Part shown: one piece after another, positions 52,947 to 62,685 of the stretch
Layout: every line of letters starts with the position of its first letter
Position numbering within the stretch: position 1 is the stretch's first letter
Origin: Rallus limicola
Taxonomy: Eukaryota; Chordata; Aves; Gruiformes; Rallidae
NCBI GenBank assembly: GCA_022605955.1
Contig: JAKCOZ010000315.1
Coordinates: 186,001-250,000, forward strand
Length of the DNA stretch: 64,000 nucleotides
Direction of reading: 5' to 3'
Notes under the pieces: generated by a model
The model's database searches: none
Seen by the model: only the letters and a program-made list of their open reading frames with translations
What the model was told of the DNA's origin: nothing
Program-made: the position numbers and the translations under genes

Positions 52947-55900
52947 CTGCGAGGAAGGAGGGGATGGGGGGGGAGGGTGCTCAGGGAGGGGGGTCCAGGC
53001 CCCCACGCGGCTCCCCAGCCCCCCCCCAGCCCCCCTGTCCCCCTCTTACCCGACGCACTCGGCCACGTGCCGCATGGACTCCTGCGAGACGAAGACGTGG
53101 CAGGCGAAGCGGCTCAGCACGGGGTGCTTGGTGATGAACCCGAAGTAGCTGCGGGGGGAGAGAGGGGGGGGCGGCAGGGTGAGGGGGGGGGGACACCTGC
53201 ATCCCCACTCCCATCCCACGGGATGGCGGCCATGGGGGGCTGGGGCCAAGGGGCCCCCGCTGGGACAGGGATGGGGCAGGGGGACCTGGGGGGAGTGGGT
53301 GCCCCTGGGGCAGGGGATGGAGTGGGGGGGTCTCGTGGGGCTGGGGATGGAGGGGGGGTATCTCATGGAACTGGGGATGGAGTGAGGGGGTCTCGTGGAG
53401 CTGGGGATGGGGGGGGTCTCGTGGGGCTGGGGATGGAGGGGGGGTATCTCATGGAACTGGGGATGGAGTGAGGGGGTCTCGTGGAGCTGGGGATGGGGGG
53501 GGTCTCGTGGGGCTGGGGATGGAGGGGGTCTCATGGAACTGGGGATGGAGGGTGGGGGTCTCGTGGGGCAGAGGATGGAGGGTGGGGGTCTCATGGTGCT
53601 GGGGGATCGTGGGGTGGTCTCGTGGGGCAGGGGATGGAGGGGGGAGGGGGGTCTCGTGGGGCAGGGGATGGGGGATATCTCGTGGGGCAGGGGATGAGGG
53701 GGGGTCTCACCAGCTGTTCCGGGGGTGGCACCCGCAGAAGGAGATGTTCTTCATCTGGAAGAAGTGGCTGCAGCGCTCAAACTGCGGAGAGAGGCCGGGT
53801 GAGGCGTGAGCTGGACCCCCACCCAGACCCCCCCTTCACCCCACGCCCCCCCACACGTGCCCCTCCCTGACCGCCCCCCCGACCACTCCGCCCCCCTCGC
53901 CTCCCACCTCCCCTCCCCCCTCCCCTCCCCTCCCCCCTCAGCCCCCCGCCCCTCTTTTCCTCCCCAGCCCCTCAGCTCCCCCCCCCCACGACTCCCCCGC
54001 GCCCCTCGCCTCCCGCCCCCCCTGACCCCCCCCAGTCCCTCGCCTCCCGTCCCCCCCCGACCCCCCAGCCCCTCAGCTTTCCCCCCCCGGATCCCCAGCC
54101 ACTCAGCTCCCGTCCCCCCTGGAGCCCCCAGCCTCTCGCTCCCCCTTGGCCCCACCGTGCCCCTTGCCTCCCGCCCCCCCCTCACCCCTCCAGCCCCTCA
54201 GCTTTCCCCCCCCGGCCCCCCAGCCCCTCAATCCTCCCCGCGGCCCCCCAGCCCCCCAGCCCCTCAGCCCCCCCGCCGCGGCCCCCCAGCCCCTCAGCTC
54301 CGCCCCACCCCGGCCCCCCAGCCCCTAAGCCCCCCCCCCCCCCGCGGCCCCCCAGCCTCTCAATCCCCCCCGCGGCCCCCCAGCCCAGCCCCTCACCTCC
54401 TGGTCGTGGCTGCAGTCGCTGACGCTGAGGATCAGCTTGATGCCCTGCAGCGTGATCTCCAGGTCGCAGCTGGCCGGGGGGCGCAGATGCACCGTCAGCT
54501 TGCGGGTGGTGGCGATCTGGGGGCGCAGGGGGGGGTGGAATGAGGGTCCGCACCCCTGCCAGCCCCCCCCCCCCGCCCCACACCCCCACCCCCCGCCCTC
54601 ACCTTCTGCATGGCGGCGCAGAGGATGCCGTTGCCCTGGTGATACGGCACCTCCACCGAGCCCAGGAACTGGACGTTGAACCGCTCCACCCAGCACGGGT
54701 TCCTCTTCAGGCCTGGGGAAGGGGGAGAGGGGCCGAGGAGACGGAGCCCCGAGACCCCCGAGACCCCTTCACTCCTCCCCCCCCTCAACAGCTCCCCGGG
54801 CTCCTACCGATGGTGTCCCGGGCCTGTCCCACCACCTCGTGTGCGTAGAAGGCGGGGAAGATGCCCCGCTCGCCCGTCCGCATGTTGTAGCCCCGGTACC
54901 AGTAGTCATCCTCCTCCAGCTCCACCAGGATGGGGTCGTCCACGTCCAGCTCCAGCTCGTCCTCGTGGCGGGGGATGAACCTGGGCAGGGGGGCAGGAGG
55001 GGTGGTGCGGCAGGAGAGGGGGTCCCCGAGCCCCCCCCCCCACCCCCCCCCCTCTCCCCACGCCCGGTGCTCACCTGAAGACGGCGCGGTGGGTCTGCTC
55101 CCGCTCCTCCCCGTTCACCATGCAGGAGAACAGCCCGAAGGACTCGGTGCCTGCGGAGGGGGGCGGCTGTGGGGGGGGGGGCCCTCCCTGACCCCCCCCC
55201 CCCACACACCTCTGCCCACCCCAGGGGGCTGCTGGACCCCGGGGATGAGGGGAGTGGGGAGCAGGGGGCCATCACCCGTGGACTCAGGCCTCTGCACTTG
55301 GGGTCCCACGCCCTGCACCCCCCACCCAGCAGCCTGGGGATGGGGACCCCCGCAGGGTGCTGGGCCCCGGGGCCCTGCGCCCCCCCCCGCCTCCGCCCGC
55401 AGCAGGCTGAGGTTTTGGACCCCCACAGGGTGCTGGGCCTTGGGGCCCTGCACCTCCCCCAGCAGCCCAGGGCCTGGGACCCCCCCCACCCAGCAGCCCA
55501 GGGCCGGGACCCCTGTGGGGCGCTGGGCTGGAGACATGTTGGGGACCCGGCCAAACCCGACGGCCCCACAGGGATGAGCTGGTGGCCTTGGGGAGCAGCC
55601 CCGTGCCCCTCACAGCCCCCCTGCCCCACATGGTGCCACCTGTGCTGTGCCATGAGGGGACAATGCCACGGCCGGGATGGCAGGAGGCAGCCAGGCTGCT
55701 GCCAGCATGTGGAGCAGCCCAGGCCAGTAAGGCACAGCACGGCACAGCACGGCACAGCACGGCACAGCGTGGCACAGCGTGGCACAGCGTGGCACAGCGT
55801 GGCACACATGGCATGGCATGTACAGCAGGGCACAGCACACATGGCACGGCATGCATGTCATGGCACGCAAAGCAGGGCATGGCACACCTGGCACACACAC

Positions 55901-58900
55901 ATGGCAGGGCACAGCAGGACACGGCACACATGGCACACACAGCACGGCATGACACGACACACAGGGCATGGCATGCAGGCATGGCATGGCACACATGGCA
56001 GGGCATGCACAGCACACACGGCATGGCACACACAGCATGGCATAGCACAGCACACAGAGCAGGACATGCATGGCATGGCACACATGGCACACACAGCACG
56101 GCACACATGGCAGGGCAACATGGCAGAGCACACATGATGCGGTACACACGGCAGGGCATGCATGGCACAGCACACGGTACATCTTGGCATGACATGTACG
56201 GCACAGAACACATGGCACGGCACTCGTGGCAGGGCACACATGGCATAGCACACACGGCATGGCACTCATGGCATGGCACTCATGGCATGGCACTCATGGC
56301 ACAGAGCATGGCACACATGGCACTCATGGCATGGCACTCATGGCACAGCACACGTGGCATGGCGCTCATGGCATGGCACTCATGGCATGGCACAGCGCTC
56401 ATGGCATGGCACGCATGGCATGGCAATGGCACAGCACACATAGCATGGCACAGCATGCATGGCATGGCACATGTAGCACGGCACACATGGCACAGCACAG
56501 CACACATGGCATGGCACGGCACACCATGGCATGACATGGCACACATGGCATGGCACTCATGGCACGGCACGGCACTCATGGCATGGCACTCATGGCATGG
56601 CATGCATGGCATGGCACAGCATGCATGGCAGGCATGGCACAGCACACATGGCGTGGCATGGCACTCATGGCATGGCACTCATGGCACGGCACTCATGGCA
56701 CGGCACAGCACGCATGGCATGGCACAGCATGCATGGCAGGCATGGCACGGCACACATGGCATGACATGGCACTCATGGCATGGCATGCATGGCATGGCAT
56801 GCATGGCATGGCATGCATGGCATGGCACAGCACACATGGCATGGCACAGCACACATGGCAGGCATGGCACGGCACAGCACTCATGGCACGGCACACATGG
56901 CACGGCACACATGGCGTGGCACGCACGGCACGGCGCCATACGGCACAGCAGGGCACAGGCCACTCACTGGAGGAGCGCGAGGTGCTGTTGACGAAGACGT
57001 TGAGGAACTTCTTGGAGAACTGCAGGTCGGCCTCGGGGGACGAGTCCTCGGAGGAGCTGTGGGGCGTCGGGGGCCACCAGCCCGTCCCCGAAGGCCGCCT
57101 CGTCCTCCAGGTCGCCGCGGTCGCGGAGCAGGTCGCTGTCGTCGCTCAGCACCGAGGTGCAGCGCCGCAGGCTCACCAGCTCCAGCTGCGTGTGCTCGTC
57201 CACCACCAGCGTGTACTTCACCGCGTCGTAGGCCAGCGACTCGTCCAGCGCCCGCGGCTCCGGCGCCACAGGGCCCGGCGGCAGCTCCCCCCCGAAGCTC
57301 CCCCGCAGAGGGTCCTCGGGGAAGGGGGAGCCCTTCAGGTAGGGCCCCTCGTCCTCGTCCGTGGAGTAGGCCATGGTGAAGCCGCGGTTGGTCTTGGCGG
57401 TGGAGACGTCCAGGAGGGCCGGCGGGTCGGGCTCGGGGCCCCGGGGCGCTAACCGGACGTCGTCGATCATGTCGTCGGCCTCCAGGACGCCCGAGTCCAG
57501 GTCCCTGTCGACGGCCCAGTCCTCGGGGCCGGGGGTCGGCGGCGCCGTGGCGGCGGCCTCAGTCCCGGGGGAGGCACGTTGGGGGGCCCGGGGCGGCGCG
57601 GGACGGCAGCCGAAGGTGGCCAGGACCTCGGAGGCGCCCAGCCGGTCGAGGGTGACGGGGCGGCCCGGGAAGACGGGCGCGATGGTGTCGTTGGTGGGGT
57701 TGCTCAGGAAGAGGAAGGGGCCCGGCTCGTCGGCGGGCAGCTCCGGCACCGGCTCCGTGCCGGCACCCAGGGCCCGCTCGTCCTCGGCGCGCTGGAGGGA
57801 GCTGCGCAGCGTCTCCATGTCCACCAGCTCGATGGCGCGCTGGCAGCGGGGCAGGGCGGCCGGGGTCCCCCGTCCCCAGCGGGGAGCCCCGCGAGCCGGG
57901 CTCCGGCTCCAGCGCCTCGCTCAGGATCTCTGGCTCCAGGTCGGAGGCCGGGGAGATGGTGTCGCAGAGCGAGTGCGTCTGCTGGAAGCACTCGTCCGGG
58001 CACTTGATGGGGTAGGAGCCCTCCGAGATCATCTTGTTGACCAGGTTGCTGAGCAGCCAGGGCGAGTCCGAGTCCTCGCTCAGGTCGGGCTCCGACTCCG
58101 AGTCCGAGTCGTACTCGCTGTTGTCCTCCTCCTCGTCCGCCTCGGGCATCAGCTTGGGCCCCACGGGCAGGTAGAATGAGCGCCGGATGCTCTCCAGGCT
58201 GTGGTCGGGGTCGATCTTCAGGTCCAAGGGGCTGGAGGCAGAGATGTCCGTCTGTCCCGTGGGCGCGGAGGAGTCGGCCGGGTTCAGGCTGTCGTAGTAG
58301 CCCTCCATCTTCAGCTCCGCCAGGCTCTCCCGCCTCACCACGCCGCGCTCCGGCAGCTCCAGCGTCTCCTCCTCCTCCTCCTTGCCCTTGTCCAGCAGCA
58401 GGGAGTCCTTGATGCCCATCAGGCCGGGGGCCTCCAGCTCCGTCTCCAGCTCGGCCTCCGAGGTGGGCGAGCTGGCCTCCTCGATGGAGTTGGTGAGGTG
58501 GGAGGACCGGCCGCTGCTGCTGTCGCTGCTCAGGTCCAGCTCGGTCTCCGAGATGGAGGAGATCATGTTGCTGACCAGGCGCCCGCCGGCGAAGGCCGCC
58601 TCGATCTCCCCCTCCACGTCCGAGTCGGAGCCCGGTGAGCTGAGGTCTTCGCCGTGCCGGCCGCCGGGCAGGAAGGGTTTGGCGTTCCTGCTGGTGAGGT
58701 CGGCTTCGATGCCGGGGTCGGAGGAGGGCGAGGTGGTCTCTGAGGAGCCCGAGGGGTGCCCGCGCATGCTGGCCGCCCGCCCGGGCTGGGGACCCTCCCC
58801 ATCGGAGCTGAGCGGCTCCGCCGGCCCCATGGGGCACACGTAGGCACCCACCGGCCGGGCGCCCTGCCCGCCGCGCCGCTCGGCCACGGCCACCGGCTCC

Positions 58901-61900
58901 TCCTGGGGCCGCGGGGAGCCGGGCTGCTCACGCGGAGCCGCAGGGGACCCCGGGCTCCCGGCCCCCCGGCCTCCCCCCTTCGCCGGGCGCCGGCCCCCCC
59001 GGCCGCATCGGGCTTTGGTGGGACACGGCGGCCGTGGGCAGCCGGGGGGGCCTGGGGTGGCGAAGCCGCGTCGGGGCGGCCGGCGGGCAGCCACAGGGCC
59101 TGTTGGAGAGAGAGACGGTTCAGGGGGCGTCTGGCGGGGGGCGCGACGGGGAGCGCGGTGCCGGGGAGCGCGGTGCCGGGGGAGCGCGGTGCCGCAGGCG
59201 CGGAGGAGACGAGGTTCATGTTATAATCGGCCCCGGCTCCCGGGGGAGGGGGGTTACCATGTGCCAGGGACTCGTGGCTGTTGCCTTGCGAGTCAAAGGG
59301 GGAGGGCTGCAGCGAGGCGGGGGTCTGCCCGGCCCCCCCGGTGCTCGGCCCCTTCGGGCTCTCCAGGCAGGGTCCGTCCTGGATGCAGGCGTGGGGGGGA
59401 CGAGTGTCCTGCAAGGGAAGGGAGAGACGCGCCTCAGCCCCCCGCCCCGGGGCCAAAATCCCACCAGGGTTCTGCTGAGGGGGCAGCCGGCCTCGGGACC
59501 CCCAGGGGGACTCAGCCCCAGCCCCCCGCCCCAGGGCCCGAAGCCCACTGGGGTTTTGCCAAGGGGGCAGCCATTTGCGGGACACCCATGGGGACCCAGC
59601 CTCAGACCCCTGCCCCAGGGCCAGAAGCCCACTGAGGTTTCACCGAGGGGGCAGCTGACTGTGGGACCCCAGGGGGAGCCAGCCCCTGCCCCCACATCCC
59701 AGGGCAGGAAGCCCACTGGGCTTTGGCCAGCTGCAGGACCCCCGGGGGGGACCCAGCCTCAGAGCCCAGCCCCAGAGCACACTGGGGTTTCGCAAAGGGG
59801 GCGGCTGGCTGCGGGAACCCCGTGGGGACCCAGCCCCTGCCCCCTGTCCCGTGCTCACCAGTGTGTGAGGAAGAGGAGGAGGAGGAGGAGTGCAGAAGGG
59901 CCTCCTGCCAGGTGGTGCGGTGAGCGGGCGGTGGGAAGCTGCCGTTGTTGTTCAGGGAGTCCTGGGGGGAGAGAGCAGAGCCGGGCTGGGGTGGGGGGGC
60001 TGGTGAGGGCACGGGGGGGCAGCCAAGCCCCACTATGGGGCGTGATGCTCATTTGGGGACCAGGCAAGTGGGGGTCCCGGGTACCAAACCAGGGTGGACT
60101 GGTGCACAGACACCCCTCAGCACAGCTCGGTGCTCCCACCGGCTCGGCAGCGCCCGGCCCACGTGCCCAGGGGCTTATCCGGATTAGGGCCACCGTGTCC
60201 CCAGCTCCCCCCCCAGGATGGTGGCACTGAAGGCTGGCACGTGCACAGCACCCCTCAGGGACACCCCAGCACCCACACCACCTCACGGGACCCCCGGCCC
60301 GATGCCCTACTGTCCCTCCCTGAACAGGGCCTGAGCCCGGTGAGGGGCACCCCGCTGCCCCCCAGAGCCCCCCAGCCCCCCGGCGCAGCAGGAGCCGGCG
60401 GCAGCTGTGGATTATTCCCCTTGGGAAGCGCGGGCAGCGCTAATCTGGCACGCAGGGGATTAGGGAGAGGGGCCACGTGCTGCAGGACATGGCGCTGGGG
60501 AGGGCAGGGGGCCTGGGGAGGGGTGCTGGGGGGGTCGGGAGGGGCAGAACCAGGGGGTCACCTCCGCCCCTGGGGGTGGCTGAGCCACCCGCATCCCCCA
60601 CCAGCACCCCATGGGGCTTAGGGAGAGGCGGTGGGGGACCCCAGGGCCACGCTGGAGGTCCCTGGGTGGGAGGGGGAGAGGGGTCACCGGGTTTGGCACC
60701 ACGGGCACAGCACAGGGACCATCGCTGAGGCCCGGGGAGGAGGGAGCAGCGCGGCTGGTGTGATGTCAGCGCTGATGTCACAGCGCCGATGTCACAGCGC
60801 TGACGTCACAGCACTGACATCACAGCGCTGACATCACAGCGCTGACATTACAGCACTGACATCATGTCCCACTGGGGGACAGTAGGTCAGGACTGGCTGG
60901 GGCTGGGGGAGAGCCCTGAGGCTCTGCCACCCCCCTGTGCCAGCCCCCTCAGCCCCCCCCACCTCAATGTGCGGTGCCCTCCCGGGGGGGTACCAGGATT
61001 CCCGACCCCCCCCCCCCGGCGCCATGGCAACGCAGCCGGATGCTTCAGCCCCGCAGGCGGCTTCCCACACACTGCGGCGGCGGCGCAGCCACTCAGGGCC
61101 AGCGCCGTGTGTGGGGGGGACACGGGGGGACCCCCCCTCCAGCAGCATGTGGGGACCCCCTGCCCCCCCAGCACCCCCCAGGACCAGCTCCGGGGATGGA
61201 GGAGGAGGAGGAGGATGGAGCCATGTGTGACACCCGCTGTGCCAGCAGCCACCCACGGCCCCTTGCAGCCCACTGCTGCTGGAGACCTCCCGGACCCCCA
61301 GCTCCCCCCAGGACCCCGCTGGACCCCCTCCCCCCCAGTCCCCATGCACTGCAGAGCTGGGGCCATCTCTGCCCTGGTGCTGCCAGTGCCCATCGCCCAC
61401 CTTGTGGGGCCCCTTCCCACGCTGCACCCCACGGGACCCCCACTTCTCCTCCTCCTCCTGCACTGGATGGGGGGGCACAGAGACCCCTCAGGCCACCCCC
61501 ACCCTCACCTGGGTGCCCGGGGCTGTCAGGTTGAGGGTGGTGGGTCGGTGCTTCTGTGTCTCCTCCAGGGCGGGCGAGGGGATGGGCGAGGGTGAGGGCG
61601 ATGGTGGCGCCTCCAGCTCGTGTCCCTCCTCCTCCTCCTCCTCCTCCTCCTCCTCCTCCTCCTCGTTGTCATCGATCATCTCGAACTCCTGGAAGTCGTC
61701 CTGGAAGGTGCAGACGGGGTGCGGCTGCTCCCCCCGCTCCAGCACCAGGCAGTCCTGGGGATACGGCACCGTGTGAGCGCCCGCAGCACCCCTCGCCAAC
61801 ACTTCTCACCAACACCCCTCGCCAACACCCCTCGCCAACACCCCTCACTGACACCCCTCGCCGACACCACTCAACCAACACCCCTCGCCAACAACCTTTA

Positions 61901-62685
61901 TCAACAATCCTGGCCAACACCCCTCATCAACACCCGTCACCGACACCCCTTGCCAACACTGCTCACCAACACACCCCTCACTTTCACCCCTCACCAACAC
62001 CCCTCACCAACATCCCTCACAAACAGCCCCTCACCAACACTGCGACCCTGCCCTGCACCGGGCTGGGGGCACCCCCACCCCCCTCTGCTCCTGCCCGAAA
62101 GTGCAGGGCAGGAGCCCTGCAGACAGACAGATGGACCCCTGGACAGTGGGGCTGGTGGTGCTGAGCCCCCCCCTCTGCTCCTGCCCAAAAGGACAAGGTG
62201 TCCAAGAGGAAAGCACCCTGTGATGGGGACCGGGCACCGTCTCCCCCTGTGCCAAGTACATGGGAGCCACTGGAGCCAAGGGAGCATGATGGCAGACGGA
62301 CAGACAGACGGACAGGTGCCTGGTCAGTGCTGAGCCACCCGCATTCCCCACCAACACCCCACGGGGGCTCAGCCAGAGGCGGTGGGAGACCCCAGGACCC
62401 GGCCACGCCGGGGGTCTCTGGGCTCAGAGCCCCGTCTGCCCATCCCCTGGATGCCCCTGCACAGGGGGTCCTGCACCCCCCGCTCCAGGAAGGGGCCGTG
62501 TCGGGGCTCCCAGTCCCCCCCAAAGCTCCCTGGTGGGGACCTGGCTCCATGGGCTGTGTCCCCAGGGGGGCTCCTGCACCTTCTCGTAGTGGTCCGAGTC
62601 GTAGTTGAGCCCGATGCCGCAGTCGTCCGTGATCTCCGACAGGTCCTCGTCATCAAACTCCTCCAGGCTGATGTCCTGGGGGGGC
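52874..62685 (-). CDS. MAPK8IP2: MAPK8IP2 (JIP2/IB2), JNK-interacting scaffold, 12 exons including the stop; first coding exon outside; apparent frameshifts
   Basis: Minus strand exons, in order: 62685-62580, 61754-61509, 59961-59859, 59408-59258, 59099-56968, 55150-55075, 54980-54808, 54712-54603, 54516-54397, 53781-53711, 53148-53050, 52946-52874. Domains in order: acidic N-terminus with a pure Glu tract, JNK-docking motif [11 protein letters not shown], long Ser/Glu-rich region ([28 protein letters not shown]), [22 protein letters not shown]3, PTB/PID, and the C-terminal CPTEDIYLE that binds kinesin light chain. Known role: scaffold for the JNK cascade and kinesin cargo adaptor, mainly neuronal. 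Reading frame needs one base fewer at three G/C runs (about 57073, 57883 and, if exon 4 is used, 59393-59399). The start codon lies beyond 64 kb. Confidence 0.93.
53050..53148 (-). CDS. MAPK8IP2: MAPK8IP2 exon, PTB domain part 4
   Basis: 99 bp: [20 protein letters not shown] then [11 protein letters not shown]. Donor 'gtaaga'. Confidence 0.96.
53280..53700. repeat. G-rich minisatellite in MAPK8IP2 intron
   Basis: Units of about 28-33 bp ('gtctcgtggggctggggatg' plus a G run), with alternating 'atctcatggaactggggat' variants. It makes up most of the 562-bp intron between 53148 and 53711. Confidence 0.9.
53711..53781 (-). CDS. MAPK8IP2: MAPK8IP2 exon, PTB domain part 3
   Basis: 71 bp: [20 protein letters not shown] then RNS and a split Cys. 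Confidence 0.96.
54397..54516 (-). CDS. MAPK8IP2: MAPK8IP2 exon, PTB domain part 2
   Basis: 120 bp, 40 codons: [20 protein letters not shown] and [14 protein letters not shown]. Donor 'gtgagg'. Confidence 0.96.
54603..54712 (-). CDS. MAPK8IP2: MAPK8IP2 exon, PTB domain part 1
   Basis: 110 bp: [20 protein letters not shown] then [10 protein letters not shown], first strand and helix of the PTB/PID fold. Confidence 0.96.
54808..54980 (-). CDS. MAPK8IP2: MAPK8IP2 exon, SH3 domain
   Basis: 173 bp: [47 protein letters not shown]. Canonical SH3 features: acidic RT loop, W-Y pair and the FPAFY end. Confidence 0.96.
55075..55150 (-). CDS. MAPK8IP2: MAPK8IP2 exon, start of SH3
   Basis: 76 bp: [20 protein letters not shown] then RAVF; the lead into the SH3 domain, nearly identical to human. 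Donor 'gtgagc'. Confidence 0.95.
55736..56957. repeat. GGCAY-based minisatellite, 1.2 kb, in MAPK8IP2 intron
   Basis: Built from GGCAC and GGCAT words. A 14-bp unit 'ggcatggcactcat' repeats perfectly in places (56250-56300, 56570-56610). There are almost no stop codons in several frames. It ends about 10 bp from the donor of the large exon. Confidence 0.95.
56968..59099 (-). CDS. MAPK8IP2: MAPK8IP2 large central exon with two +1 frameshifts
   Basis: 2132 bp from acceptor 'tctctctctccaacag' to donor 'TCCTCCA|gtgagt'. Frame 1 is open from 59099 to about 57883 ([57 protein letters not shown]). Frame 2 runs about 57880-57075 ([49 protein letters not shown]). Frame 3 runs from there to the end ([20 protein letters not shown]). 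Each switch equals one surplus base, at a GGGGG and a CCCCC in minus sense. The N-terminal 110 codons are low-complexity Arg/Gly/Pro and less certain. Confidence 0.9.
59258..59408 (-). CDS. MAPK8IP2: MAPK8IP2 possible cassette exon, +1 shift suspected
   Basis: Acceptor 'cttccctTGCAG', donor 'CATG|gtaacc', 151 bp. Read in the frame that joins the next exon it gives [14 protein letters not shown] and [14 protein letters not shown], loosely like JIP1 after its 'TG' exon end. From the previous exon (phase 1) it runs into a TGA. Dropping one base of the seven-G run at 59393-59399 makes it 150 bp and in frame on both sides. Alternatively it is skipped: the flanking exons join in frame without it. 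Confidence 0.6.
59440..59850. repeat. About 85-bp tandem repeat, five copies, filling an intron
   Basis: 'cccactggggttttgccaag' and variants start near 59461, 59548, 59628, 59712 and 59779. The array occupies almost all of the 450-bp intron 59409-59858. Confidence 0.88.
59859..59961 (-). CDS. MAPK8IP2: MAPK8IP2 exon (DSLNNNG box, Ser tract)
   Basis: 103 bp: DSLNNNGSF, as in human JIP2, then TTWQEALLH and eight Ser. It ends in phase 1 at 'CACACTG|gtgagc'. Confidence 0.93.
59962..61508 (-). other. MAPK8IP2: MAPK8IP2 intron, 1.55 kb
   Basis: Apart from the CRE-like array, nothing is recognised; GC-rich, with C runs such as 61006-61017. Confidence 0.7.
60761..60864. promoter_or_regulatory. Array of eight CRE/ATF-like sites, 14-bp spacing
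   Basis: TGATGTCA 60761 and 60773, CGATGTCA 60787, TGACGTCA 60801 (perfect CRE), TGACATCA 60815, 60829 and 60857, TGACATTA 60843. The unit is 'gctgacatcacagc' of 14 bp. It lies in the MAPK8IP2 intron between 59961 and 61509. Binding is inference. Confidence 0.6.
61509..61754 (-). CDS. MAPK8IP2: MAPK8IP2 exon with acidic tract and JNK-binding motif
   Basis: 246 bp, phase 0. [16 protein letters not shown], then 13 Glu (nearly all GAG codons at 61626-61665), a Pro/Ser stretch, and the JNK docking site [16 protein letters not shown]. Donor 'gtgagg'. Confidence 0.95.
61795..62045. repeat. 13-bp minisatellite in MAPK8IP2 intron
   Basis: Unit 'caacacccctcgc' with a 13-bp step (61818 to 61831), about 17 degenerate copies. 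It begins about 40 bp upstream of the acceptor of the Glu-tract exon. Confidence 0.9.
62580..62685 (-). CDS. MAPK8IP2: MAPK8IP2 exon (second coding)
   Basis: 106 bp: one split base, then [20 protein letters not shown] and [15 protein letters not shown], the conserved JIP1/JIP2 N-terminal box. Donor 'gtgcag'. The split Arg shows another coding exon upstream. Confidence 0.95.

Noticed and set aside
55582..56991. 469-codon frame of Met-Ala-Trp-His-like repeats, and Cys/His/Met repeats on the other strand
   Set aside because: Translation of the 14-bp intronic minisatellite; several frames are open at once.
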